A DNA stretch of 15,057 bases from Lachnospiraceae bacterium (GTDB taxonomy: Bacteria; Bacillota; Clostridia; Lachnospirales; Lachnospiraceae): NCBI GenBank assembly GCA_024691065.1, contig JAILOA010000072.1, forward strand, positions 1 through 15,057, in the 5' to 3' direction. Made by a program: the position numbers and the translations under genes. Below, piece after piece: positions 1 through 6,291 of the stretch. Within the stretch, counting starts at the first letter, position 1. Each line of letters opens with the position of its first letter. The notes below the pieces were generated by a model. The model saw only the letters and a list, made by a program, of their open reading frames with translations. It did no database searches and was not told the origin of the DNA.

Positions 1-98
1 GTAAAATAAAAATCGTTAACAAGTCCCCCATCTCTTAAAGTAGCATCCAATACTTTTATGTCCGGACGGAAGGACATCAAATTACCTTTCTTTGGCAT
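1..98 (-). CDS. DRE-TIM (HMGL-like) aldolase-family protein, N-terminal fragment
   Basis: Only the first 32 codons are inside the window; the gene continues past base 1. The visible peptide begins MPKKGNLMSF and contains DATLRDGGLVNDF. The D-x-T-L-R-D-G-G motif is the metal- and substrate-binding first strand of the HMGL-like TIM-barrel family (homocitrate synthase, isopropylmalate synthase, 4-hydroxy-2-oxovalerate aldolase). In that family the Arg and the second Asp are catalytic or metal-binding. The GGLVNDF variant resembles the 'aldolase catalytic domain' proteins of gut Clostridia more than true LeuA, but the exact reaction cannot be decided from this fragment. The start at 98 is chosen because AGAGGTG lies 5 nt upstream; a second in-frame ATG at 77 lacks such a site. 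It has its own promoter at 186-214. Confidence 0.8.
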   Translation of the reverse strand, partial: MPKKGNLMSFRPDIKVLDATLRDGGLVNDFYF

Positions 99-185
99 AA
101 AGCACCTCTTTCCTAATAATACAATATTAAATAATACAAAATTTTGGAACAGTTATCATATCTTACTGTTACCTGCAACTATAGA

Positions 186-214
186 ATTATAGCACTAGAC
201 GATATATTGTTCAA
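186..214 (-). promoter_or_regulatory. Sigma-A promoter of the aldolase-family gene
   Basis: On the minus strand a -35 box TTGAAC (209-214) is followed after 17 bp by a perfect -10 TATAAT (186-191). The -10 is preceded by TGC, giving an extended -10 (TGnTATAAT). Predicted transcription starts near 179, leaving about an 80-nt leader before the ATG at 98. No stable hairpin was seen in that leader. Confidence 0.75.
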
Positions 215-260
215 GGAAAATTATTATTTGTGTCCACCGGTAAATCTTGTAAACCTAACA

Positions 261-296
261 AAAAATCAAAAACAGGGCCCCATTTAAGAGCCCTGT
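261..296 (-). terminator. Rho-independent terminator of the small Ig-like protein gene
   Basis: Minus-strand hairpin with a perfect 7-bp stem, ACAGGGC/GCCCTGT (arms 290-296 and 272-278) and an 11-nt loop. It is followed by TTTTGATTTTTTG. It lies about 90 nt downstream of the stop codon at 384 and separates that gene from the aldolase promoter. Confidence 0.85.
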
Positions 297-383
297 CATA
301 TATCGTAAAACAGTTAGAGAAATTCATTATTTAAAAAATTAAATATATTTTTTACAACAAGTTTCATATCTTAAAATATATAT

Positions 384-998
384 TTACTTTTTAACAACAA
401 TTTTTACTCGAGAGAATTTCCCGTTCTTAAGTCTTGCGACCACATAAGTCTTTCCTTTTCTAACTCCCTTTATCTCACCTGAGGAGGATACGGTTACTAT
501 ACCCGTATTCTCGGAAATAAATGTAGGCGTTTCCCCGGAAATAAACGGCTTAACATTGTAATGAATATACTTTGTTGCGCCAACCTTTACCTTTATTTTT
601 TTCTCAACGGACCTGATACTTACAGCCAAAGGTGAAACCTTTACATTGCATTCAAGTACAGCCTGTTCTTTTTTAAATACCCAAAATGCATCCTTTTCGA
701 TTCTTACAACAATCTTTGCATTTCCGGTTTGTCCGCCCGTACAGGTTATATTGCATGTACCGTTTCTTTGTACGGAAACAATTGAAGAATCGCTGCTTTC
801 CACCGATACATTATCCTTTTCATTAAGACCTCTTATCTCTAAATTAAATGTTTCGCCTGACAGGATAGAAACACTATGCATACTTAAATCATATCCTCTC
901 GGAGCCGGTTCCTCGGCACTTGCGTGAGTGCCGGATAATAACGACAAAGATATAATCAAACAAATACTTATTATAAAATCAATAATTCTTTTACTCAT
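384..998 (-). CDS. Small secreted bacterial Ig-like (Big_2-type) protein
   Basis: 204 aa. A signal peptide occupies residues 1 to about 28 (MSKR, a long hydrophobic stretch, then THASA). The mature protein seems to hold two beta-sandwich units: about 37-122, poorly conserved, and about 125-204, which reads as a bacterial Ig-like domain. The second has the recurrent pattern lysine-rich strand, 'N-T-G-I-V-T-V', then G-E-I-K-G-V-R-K-G-K-T-Y-V. There is no catalytic motif, sortase signal or membrane anchor, and the protein ends in basic residues (VVKK). A secreted or wall-associated structural or adhesive role is an inference. An upstream GTG (1007) is only 2 nt from the GGAG ribosome site, while the ATG at 998 is about 11 nt away, so I use the ATG. 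Transcription ends at the 261-296 hairpin. The two Cys residues (82, 86) and Cys117 are unusual for such a domain. Confidence 0.75.
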   Translation of the reverse strand: MSKRIIDFIISICLIISLSLLSGTHASAEEPAPRGYDLSMHSVSILSGETFNLEIRGLNEKDNVSVESSDSSIVSVQRNGTCNITCTGGQTGNAKIVVRIEKDAFWVFKKEQAVLECNVKVSPLAVSIRSVEKKIKVKVGATKYIHYNVKPFISGETPTFISENTGIVTVSSSGEIKGVRKGKTYVVARLKNGKFSRVKIVVKK

Positions 999-1393
999 AT
1001 TATCCACCGCTCCTTTCCTGCCTTATGGTAAATTCTTAAAACATTTTCCGACTATTTCTCTAATCTCTGAAAATATTTTAAAATACTTTATAAATATTAA
1101 AAATTAATTTTTAACAATATTTTTTAATCTCTGACAATATCTCTTTAAAGGTTTCTCAATGGTACTGCTTAAGATATCCATTGCAGTCCCCGTATGAATC
1201 TATTATCAAACCATTTTTAAATTGTAAATCACTTTTTCAAAAATCACTTATATCTATAATAATACATTTTAGTATTACTTACAACTATTATTCTGTTTTT
1301 TTCCAGTAATACTTTATGGGTTTATATTACAATGTATTCGTGGCAAATGTATGTCTTAAAATGTACGAATTTATTACAAATGTAAAATCCATG
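999..1393. other. AT-rich intergenic region with a palindrome and a 10-bp direct repeat
   Basis: This is the region upstream of the Ig-like gene and downstream of the rplL terminator. It contains an 18-bp perfect palindrome (1097-1114, TTAAAAATTAATTTTTAA) and two copies of TAATCTCTGA at 1061-1070 and 1125-1134, flanking the palindrome. I could not settle on one promoter: several weak -35/-10 pairs exist in the AT-rich DNA and none has both good boxes and 16-18 bp spacing. No RNA gene or convincing small ORF was seen. Confidence 0.45.
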
Positions 1394-1431
1394 AAAAAAA
1401 CCTGTAAGAAGCATCTGCCTCTTACAGGTTT
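1394..1431 (-). terminator. Rho-independent terminator of rplJ-rplL
   Basis: Perfect 12-bp minus-strand stem (arms 1420-1431 and 1398-1409; AAACCTGTAAGA pairing with its complement) with a 10-nt loop, followed by a run of seven T. It lies 35 nt after the rplL stop, so the operon ends here and does not run on into rpoB. Confidence 0.93.
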
Positions 1432-1465
1432 CAAATTTCTTTATAATACTCACGCAAAATATAAA

Positions 1466-1831
1466 TTATTTAAGAGTAACCTTAGCTCCAACTTCCTCAA
1501 TCTTAGCCTTGATTGCGTCAGCTTCTTCCTTGCTAACCTGCTCTTTGATAACCTTAGGAGCGCCATCAACAACTTCCTTAGCTTCCTTAAGTCCAAGACC
1601 TGTGATTTCACGAACTGCCTTGATAACCTTAACCTTCTGTCCGCCTACTTCTGTAAGCTCAACATCGAATTCAGTCTTCTCTTCTGCTGCTGCACCACCT
1701 GCTGCACCACCAGCTACAACAACACCGGCTGCTGCTGAAACGCCGAACTCTTCCTCACATGCTTTTACAAGATCATTTAATTCAAGAACTGACATGCCCT
1801 TGATTGCTTCAATAAATTCTGCTGTAGTCAT
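1466..1831 (-). CDS. rplL: Large-subunit ribosomal protein L7/L12
   Basis: 121 aa, the usual family length. It forms the multimeric ribosomal stalk that recruits and stimulates translation GTPases (EF-Tu, EF-G, IF2). The N-terminal dimerisation and L10-binding helices (residues 1 to about 30, MTTAEFIEAIKGMSVLELND) lead into an Ala/Gly-rich hinge (about 33-50). The conserved C-terminal factor-binding domain follows, with V-K-V-I-K-A-V-R-E-I-T-G-L-G-L-K-E-A-K and ending in GAKVTLK. The ribosome site GGAGG lies 9 nt before the ATG. It follows rplJ with a 48-nt gap, the normal gene order, and shares its leader-controlled transcript. Downstream comes a strong terminator instead of rpoB. Confidence 0.98.
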   Translation of the reverse strand: MTTAEFIEAIKGMSVLELNDLVKACEEEFGVSAAAGVVVAGGAAGGAAAEEKTEFDVELTEVGGQKVKVIKAVREITGLGLKEAKEVVDGAPKVIKEQVSKEEADAIKAKIEEVGAKVTLK

Positions 1832-1879
1832 TATTATTTTCCTCCATAATAAATTAAAATTATTTTCAATATTTGTTAA

Positions 1880-2413
1880 TTAAGCCTCAGCCGGAGCTTC
1901 AGCCTCTGCAGGTGCCTCTGCTGCACCCTCACCACCTTTTTCTGCAATCTGCTTAAGTACACGAGCAAGATTTGTAATAGGTGACTGTAATGAACCAAGA
2001 AGTTTGGAAATAAGAACATCTCTTGAAGGGATAGATGCAAGTTCTTTAACACCATTTGCATCATAAAGGTTACCCTCAACTACTGCGCCCTTAAATTCAA
2101 CCTTATCGGTTTCTTTCATAATATCATTGATGATTCTGATAGGTGCTGTAGCATCTTCCTTAGAAATAGCAATTGCTGTAGGTCCTGCAAGAACATCATT
2201 TAACTGCTCGAAGTCTGATCCTTCAAATGCACGTTTCATAAGAGTATTCTTATAAACCTTGTACTCGCATCCTGCCTCTCTTAAGTTTTTACGAAGCTTA
2301 GTATCAAGTGCAACACTGATTCCTCTGTAATCAACAGCTACTACAGTGGCAACACCATCAACCTTACCTTTGATTTCATCAACGATTGGTTGTTTTAACT
2401 CAACCTTTGCCAT
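1880..2413 (-). CDS. rplJ: Large-subunit ribosomal protein L10
   Basis: 177 aa. L10 anchors L7/L12 dimers to 23S rRNA at the stalk base, and as the L10(L12) complex it represses its own operon in bacteria. The start MAKVELKQPIVDEIK, the A-V-D-Y-R-G strand, the R-K-x-L-R-E-A-G-x-x-Y-K-V-Y-K-N-T-L segment and the G-P-T-A-I-A strand are characteristic. The C-terminal helix that binds L12 ends in an Ala/Glu/Pro-rich tail (AEAPAEAEAPAEA) that is low-complexity and typical of clostridial L10. An in-frame ATG 24 nt upstream would add eight residues. I chose the ATG at 2413 because AAAGGAG lies 6-7 nt before it and family members begin MAK. Expression is probably controlled by the leader at 2575-2721. 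Confidence 0.97.
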   Translation of the reverse strand: MAKVELKQPIVDEIKGKVDGVATVVAVDYRGISVALDTKLRKNLREAGCEYKVYKNTLMKRAFEGSDFEQLNDVLAGPTAIAISKEDATAPIRIINDIMKETDKVEFKGAVVEGNLYDANGVKELASIPSRDVLISKLLGSLQSPITNLARVLKQIAEKGGEGAAEAPAEAEAPAEA

Positions 2414-2574
2414 GAGTATCTCCTTTCTGTACCACAAGATCTAAACGGATAGCCAATCTGCCTTATCTAAATAAAACAATCTGACAAATTTAGATCCAAA
2501 GCACGCCTATAAGATTCTGCCATGACTTAAGAGCTAAATGAATATATGTAAAATCTTATTGCAAAATTTCCCAT

Positions 2575-2616
2575 AAAAAAATCTCTTAATTTGCACACAA
2601 AAACAAATAAAGAGAT
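2575..2616 (-). terminator. Attenuator terminator in the rplJL leader
   Basis: Intrinsic terminator on the minus strand inside the leader, about 160 nt before the rplJ start. Outer stem ATCTCTT/AAGAGAT (arms 2610-2616 and 2581-2587) is 7 bp. After a T-T mismatch, an inner stem ATTTG/CAAAT (2604-2608 and 2589-2593) adds 5 bp with a 10-nt loop. A T-run follows (2575-2580). A terminator upstream of the genes it serves is the signature of attenuation, as described for the Bacillus subtilis rplJL operon. Confidence 0.82.
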
Positions 2617-2721
2617 GATAAAATTCAAATTATTCTTAAATCAAATCTCCTCGGTAGGCGGTCATACCTTACACCTTTCGGTACCTACTGTCTGTGGCAG
2701 ATGTTCACGTTGTTCGCGAAC
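2617..2721 (-). promoter_or_regulatory. L10-type ribosomal protein leader (L10-binding RNA)
   Basis: The minus-strand transcript begins near 2721 with a hairpin GTTCGCG/CGTGAAC (2703-2721). The conserved block ACAGACAGTAGG ... CCTACCGAGG follows. Its stem GTAGG/CCTAC (2684-2688 with 2654-2658) encloses a GAAA-capped hairpin, GTACC-GAAA-GGTGT (about 2671-2684). From memory this arrangement matches the Firmicutes L10 leader (Rfam L10_leader) that binds the L10(L12) complex. The segment AGGAGAT (2645-2651), just after the CCTACCG strand, is complementary to ATCTCTT (2610-2616), the 5' arm of the attenuator. That gives an antiterminator that L10 binding could disfavour. The remaining leader (2414-2574) shows nothing else I can name. 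Confidence 0.8.
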
Positions 2722-2727
2722 TTCTAT

Positions 2728-2757
2728 AAGATAACATACACCCGGCCGGGTTGTCAA
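2728..2757 (-). promoter_or_regulatory. Promoter of rplJ-rplL
   Basis: Consensus -35 TTGACA (2752-2757), an 18-bp spacer, and -10 TATCTT (2728-2733, four of six consensus bases) on the minus strand. The spacer contains the perfect GC palindrome CCCGGCCGGG (2741-2750), out of character with the AT-rich surroundings. Predicted start is near 2721, immediately before the leader hairpins. Confidence 0.78.
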
Positions 2758-2852
2758 GTATTATTTTCCAAAATACTTTATGAAGTAATATCTTTATTAA
2801 TGAGAATATCGAAACGTTAATATAAAACTTATGACAATACTGTATTGGCTTT

Positions 2853-2900
2853 AAAAACAAGAAAACCACCTGCCTTGCAGATATTTCCAAGGCAGATGGT
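2853..2900 (-). terminator. Rho-independent terminator of the rhomboid gene
   Basis: Minus-strand stem of 13 bp (arms 2888-2900 and 2865-2877; ACCATCTGCCTTG pairing with CAAGGCAGGTGGT, one G-U pair) with a 10-nt loop, followed by TTTTCTTGTTTTT. It lies 110 nt after the rhomboid stop and about 95 nt before the rplJ promoter -35 box. Confidence 0.93.
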
Positions 2901-3009
2901 AATATGTATTTCAAAAATATTGAAGCATTTTATCGAATACTCAATATATAATTCTTACAGATATCGACTCATTATGCTACACAATTTATCACAAAATATT
3001 TTCCGGATA

Positions 3010-3606
3010 TCATGCAGTCTTCTTTCCGTTAAGCATAAATCCCGTCACTGCTCCGACCGCACCACCGATGATGTGGGTAAAGTTGGATACATTATCTACC
3101 TTTGTAACTCCGCTTATTACCTGATCTCCGATATAAAGAACCGCCACAAGTATAAATGTAACCGGAATGGTTCCTTCCTTAAAACTCGTAAATGAAGAAA
3201 GAAGAATCATTGCAAATACTATTCCGCTTGCTCCGAGAAGCATAACATTAGGGAAGAATAAAACCTCTGCTATACCTGTTACAAGGGCTGTTACTGCCAT
3301 TATTATAATCATATTTTTCTGACCGTACTTTTCTTCAAGAAGCGGGCCTACTATTAAGAGCATCATCATATTGTTTACGAGATGCGATACATTTGCATGA
3401 CCAAATACGTGCAATATAAATCTCAAATAGGTTAACGGATTCTTCATGGATGACCTGTAAACACTGAAAAAGAGTTTGTTCGTCGTTCCTCCGGTAATGG
3501 TATTAAGCACCAATGCAGCTACACATATGATGCAAAACCACAATATTACAGGCGAATTAAATGATATTTTAAGTGTTGGTTTGTTTCCACTATTACTGTT
3601 AGACAT
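3010..3606 (-). CDS. Rhomboid-family intramembrane serine protease
   Basis: 198 aa, a minimal rhomboid. Rhomboids cleave transmembrane segments of substrate proteins inside the membrane with a Ser-His dyad. The catalytic serine is in L-L-G-A-S-G (Ser127) and the partner histidine in F-T-H-I-I-G-G (His178). The oxyanion-hole signature H-x4-H-x3-N is present at His70, His75 and Asn79, spaced as in GlpG. Six hydrophobic segments are visible: about 20-36, 62-90 around the HxxxxH helix, 98-116, 121-138, 146-160 and 176-194. All active-site residues are kept, so it should be active. The start at 3606 has GGGGAG 5 nt upstream; a longer in-frame start (3633) would add nine polar residues without such a site. 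The substrate is unknown; secreted neighbours are possible but unproven. It is closed by the terminator at 2853-2900. Confidence 0.92.
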   Translation of the reverse strand: MSNSNSGNKPTLKISFNSPVILWFCIICVAALVLNTITGGTTNKLFFSVYRSSMKNPLTYLRFILHVFGHANVSHLVNNMMMLLIVGPLLEEKYGQKNMIIIMAVTALVTGIAEVLFFPNVMLLGASGIVFAMILLSSFTSFKEGTIPVTFILVAVLYIGDQVISGVTKVDNVSNFTHIIGGAVGAVTGFMLNGKKTA

Positions 3607-3673
3607 ATTCTCTCCCCTTGATTTTTCTGCCAAAGCACGACTATCTGCATGCTTAATTATCCTTCGAACCCTT

Positions 3674-3790
3674 ATGTTTCCGGATATGTTTTATTATATT
3701 TCAGATATGTTTTATTATATTTCAGATCTGTTTTATTTCGATGTTTCCGGATCTGGTTTATTTCGATGTTTCCGGATATGTTTTATTTTA
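3674..3790. repeat. Short tandem repeat array, 21-bp x2 and 25-bp x2 plus a partial unit
   Basis: Two identical 21-bp units (3684-3704, 3705-3725) are followed by two near-identical 25-bp units (3726-3750, 3751-3775, one difference) and a partial unit (3776-3790). All share the core AT[A/C]TGTTTTATT, written on the plus strand. ATGTTTCCGG recurs at 3674, 3741 and 3766. The unit lengths are not multiples of three together and no gene crosses the array, so it is not coding. On the minus strand each 21-bp unit carries a perfect TATAAT (3693-3698, 3714-3719). The upper one has a TCGAAA 16 bp upstream, so the array may supply the rhomboid promoter. No terminator is visible between the 3809-5080 gene and the rhomboid gene. 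Confidence 0.8.
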
Positions 3791-3808
3791 ATTCCATGCC
3801 GGGTGATT

Positions 3809-5080
3809 TTATCTAAGCTTTATCTTCTTACTCTTCTTAAGCTTCAATAAATATTTCTTTGAAGACTTGTTTAATCTCCTAAGATTAACTTTAATCTGCT
3901 TCAGATGATTACATTTATAAAAAGCATTTTTACCTATTGTTCTTATATTCTTGCCAATTACAAGCTTTCTTAATTTAACCCTATATTTAAATGCACCGTT
4001 CACAATTTTTGTTACCTTATAATTCTTCCCTGCAATTCTAATCTGAGGAAGTATTGTAAGGGCTGATTTATTTGTAGCTCCGACAACTGACAGATATATC
4101 TTGTTTTTCCTATAAAATACTTTGTATTTAACGCCATTTTTCGTGAACTCATATGAGTCCGAAAGAACTGCTCTGCTCTTTACGGATACAGGCACAGTAA
4201 CGCTTTCAGGGTAATATACATCATATTTCTGTGATGTTTGAGATGAAGAACTTTTAATCATGGAGCTAATACTGCTACCGGCATTACTCTGACCAACCTG
4301 GTCGATAATCATACGATAAACCTTAAAATCCTTGCCATCCACATAAAATGTAACAATAGCCTTATCCGATGTAGAACTTTCTCCTGTAATACTCTTATAT
4401 AAATTTGTAGATCCGGAAGAAGCCTGTGATGTATCAATCTCATTTGTCTTAACTACATAACAATTATGCTCGGCACCCTTAACGGTTATTTTTTCGGTAC
4501 CCTTTGAGGTATATGTTATATTTTGCTGGTTTTCGGTTTGACTCATAGTATCAAGAAGGGTAGACGGCTGAATCGTATTAAAACTCATTGTCTCTTTATT
4601 GGTTAACGGCTCAAATTCAGTAGTATTATTAATGCTTGAATACATATACATACGTGAATCCGAAGAATCTACCCAGATCGAAGCAAGTCCCATCATATCA
4701 ATACCGAGTACGCCTGTATTTAAATCCATTGTTATCTCGGATGTACCTAAACCGGTATTTAAATAACTTGAATACTTCGAGGTGTCCAACATAGAATAAG
4801 ATATACCGATTACCCTTACCTCACTCATTGCCTGTTTTGAACGTGACATAACATCTACTGCTGACATAGAAGCAAGCACAGCTGAACTGCTTGCTGCATT
4901 TGCATTTTCGGCATTGTTATTTGGTGTGTTTGTATTTACTGCAGCTGATGTGGCTGCCTTAGCAACTGTGTCTGCGTAAGCTTTGGTTGTATTCTCCGGA
5001 CCAAGCCCAAATGCTCCCACAACCAATGAAGATACACAAATAGTTGCAATTAATTTACGTATTTTCTTTGTGATTACCAT
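3809..5080 (-). CDS. Secreted LolA-like domain protein with C-terminal BspA-type leucine-rich repeat
   Basis: 423 aa. A signal peptide spans residues 1-36 (basic MVITKKIRK, hydrophobic core, AYA cleavage). There is no lipobox cysteine, although the rest resembles the clostridial lipoprotein families with a LolA/LppX-like fold. A low-complexity Ala/Asn/Ser stretch (about 38-75) leads to a beta-rich domain (about 75-298). That domain starts with a helix (VMSRSKQAMSEV) and long alternating strands such as S-E-I-T-M-D-L and A-I-V-T-F-Y-V-D-G-K-D-F-K-V-Y-R. Residues 313-400 hold a strand pair and one and a half LRR_5-type repeats (G-A-F-K-Y-R-V-K-L-R-K-L-V-I-G, then I-G-K-N-A-F-Y-K-C-N-H-L-K-Q-I). 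The tail is extremely basic (KKYLLKLKKSKKIKLR). Function is unknown; a surface role is inferred. The TTG at 5089 sits too close to the AAAGGA site, so the ATG at 5080 is preferred. Confidence 0.72.
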   Translation of the reverse strand: MVITKKIRKLIATICVSSLVVGAFGLGPENTTKAYADTVAKAATSAAVNTNTPNNNAENANAASSSAVLASMSAVDVMSRSKQAMSEVRVIGISYSMLDTSKYSSYLNTGLGTSEITMDLNTGVLGIDMMGLASIWVDSSDSRMYMYSSINNTTEFEPLTNKETMSFNTIQPSTLLDTMSQTENQQNITYTSKGTEKITVKGAEHNCYVVKTNEIDTSQASSGSTNLYKSITGESSTSDKAIVTFYVDGKDFKVYRMIIDQVGQSNAGSSISSMIKSSSSQTSQKYDVYYPESVTVPVSVKSRAVLSDSYEFTKNGVKYKVFYRKNKIYLSVVGATNKSALTILPQIRIAGKNYKVTKIVNGAFKYRVKLRKLVIGKNIRTIGKNAFYKCNHLKQIKVNLRRLNKSSKKYLLKLKKSKKIKLR

Positions 5081-5143
5081 ATTATTCAATCCTTTCTAAA
5101 TCAAAAATAGTTTTCCCAAATATTTAACTAAAATATGCCTATT

Positions 5144-5172
5144 AGTTTATCATCATTTTTGGGGGATGTAAA
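5144..5172 (-). promoter_or_regulatory. Candidate promoter of the LolA-like/LRR gene
   Basis: TTTACA (5167-5172), 17-bp spacer, TAAACT (5144-5149) on the minus strand, about 60 nt before the start codon. Match quality is moderate (-35 five of six, -10 four of six). The rest of 5173-5370 is AT-rich with no further structure that I can support. Confidence 0.5.
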
Positions 5173-5370
5173 CATTAGAATTATATTAATTATTCCGGAC
5201 TGATAATGTATCGCCTTTAATATAGCTTTAATACCACTCGAATATCACTTTAATCAATTCTTTTATTGACATATAACCTATAATGCCACTTTAATAAGAT
5301 GTTTTATTATAAAAATCAAACAAATATAACTTCAACATATATCCTTGCAAAATATTTTAATTAACTTTTT

Positions 5371-5408
5371 AAATAATAAAACCCCCGGAAACAAGATGTT
5401 TCCGGGGG
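5371..5408 (-). terminator. Rho-independent terminator of rplM-rpsI
   Basis: Perfect 11-bp GC-rich stem on the minus strand (CCCCCGGAAAC pairing with GTTTCCGGGGG; arms 5398-5408 and 5382-5392) with a 5-nt loop, followed by TTTTATTATTT. It lies 33 nt after the rpsI stop. Confidence 0.94.
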
Positions 5409-5440
5409 CTCTGTATGTTTCGTATATAATTCGAAAATAA

Positions 5441-5830
5441 TTATCTCTTTGAGAACTGTGAAGCCTTACGAGCTTTCTTCAAGCCGTACTTCTTACGCTC
5501 TTTCATTCTTGAATCTCTTGTTAAGAAACCGGCCTTCTTAAGAGTTGGACGGAAATCGCTGTCAACTGTAAGAAGAGCTCTTGCAATACCATGACGGATT
5601 GCACCTGACTGACCTGTAAGTCCGCCACCTGTAACATTTACATTTACATCATACTTATCATTTGTATTTGTTGCAACGAGAGGCTGACGGATGATTGTCT
5701 TTAATGTTTCCATTCCGATATAATCATCGATATCTCTCTTATTGATTGTAATCTTTCCACTTCCAGGTACAAGATGTACTCTAGCTACGCTGCTTTTTCT
5801 TCTACCTGTGCCATAATATGTATTAGCCAA
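5441..5830 (-). CDS. rpsI: Small-subunit ribosomal protein S9
   Basis: 129 aa, normal length. S9 sits in the 30S head, and its C-terminal tail reaches the P-site tRNA. Family hallmarks are Y-Y-G-T-G-R-R-K-S-S-V-A-R-V near the N-terminus, G-G-G-L-T-G-Q-S-G-A-I-R-H-G-I-A-R-A-L, and the basic end ARKASQFSKR, whose final Lys-Arg contacts tRNA. The start codon is TTG (5828-5830), unusual for a highly expressed gene. It is placed 8 nt after a perfect AGGAGG (5839-5844), and translation from it gives the expected MANTYYG start. No in-frame ATG fits. It follows rplM by 20 nt, the universal order, and ends at the 5371-5408 hairpin. Confidence 0.98.
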   Translation of the reverse strand: MANTYYGTGRRKSSVARVHLVPGSGKITINKRDIDDYIGMETLKTIIRQPLVATNTNDKYDVNVNVTGGGLTGQSGAIRHGIARALLTVDSDFRPTLKKAGFLTRDSRMKERKKYGLKKARKASQFSKR

Positions 5831-5850
5831 TTTTTTTTCCTCCTATCCGA

Positions 5851-6291
5851 TTATGCTCTTTCTTTGATTTCGAGAACTTCAGGCTTCTGTGCTTCATGCT
5901 TATGATCAGCACCTGCATAGATGTGGAGCTTCTTAGCCATCTGACGACCAAGAGGTCCCTTTGGAAGCATACCAATGATTGCATGCTCTAATACTCTTTC
6001 AGGCTTTGTTTCAAGAAGCTTCTTAAGGTTGATTTCCTTCATGCCACCAACGTAGTCTGAGTGATGATAATACATCTTCTGATCAAGTTTCTTACCTGTA
6101 ACCTTAATCTTGTCAGCATTGACAATAATTACATAATCACCTGTATCAACACTAGGAGTGTAGATAGGCTTATTTTTTCCTCTTAAGATGTTTGCTACTT
6201 CCGATGCAAGACGTCCTAATGTGTGGTCAGTTGCGTCAACAACATACCATTTTCTTTCTATATCGGATGGGGTTGCTACATATGTCTTCAT
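5851..6291 (-). CDS. rplM: Large-subunit ribosomal protein L13
   Basis: 146 aa. L13 is an early-assembly protein of the 50S subunit. It begins with MKTYVATPSDIERKWYVVDA, the typical start, followed by T-L-G-R-L-A-S-E-V-A. Further conserved pieces are the G-D-Y-V-I-I-V-N-A segment, K-M-Y-Y-H-H-S-D-Y-V-G-G, and the signature region A-I-I-G-M-L-P-K-G-P-L-G-R-Q. The C-terminus (L-H-I-Y-A-G-A-D-H-K-H-E-A-Q-K-P) is also diagnostic. The ATG at 6291 has AGGAGG 8 nt upstream. It forms a two-gene operon with rpsI (20-nt gap), driven by the promoter at 6393-6421 through a leader of about 95 nt. Confidence 0.98.
   Translation of the reverse strand: MKTYVATPSDIERKWYVVDATDHTLGRLASEVANILRGKNKPIYTPSVDTGDYVIIVNADKIKVTGKKLDQKMYYHHSDYVGGMKEINLKKLLETKPERVLEHAIIGMLPKGPLGRQMAKKLHIYAGADHKHEAQKPEVLEIKERA

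Noticed and set aside
1005..1007. GTG start for the small Ig-like protein
   Set aside because: Only 2 nt from the GGAG ribosome site; the in-frame ATG at 998 has proper spacing.
1316..1883. Plus-strand open frames opposite rplL
   Set aside because: They mirror the biased codons of rplL on the opposite strand, lack ribosome sites and run through the rplL terminator hairpin.
2414..2437. Eight-residue N-terminal extension of L10
   Set aside because: Would place the start upstream of the AAAGGAG ribosome site and give an N-terminus unlike the family.
2705..2914. 69-codon minus-strand open frame before the rplJ promoter
   Set aside because: It crosses the rhomboid terminator, the rplJ promoter and the leader start, and no ribosome site precedes it.
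3684..3790. CRISPR-like array
   Set aside because: Units are contiguous tandem repeats of 21 and 25 bp without unique spacers, and no cas genes are nearby.
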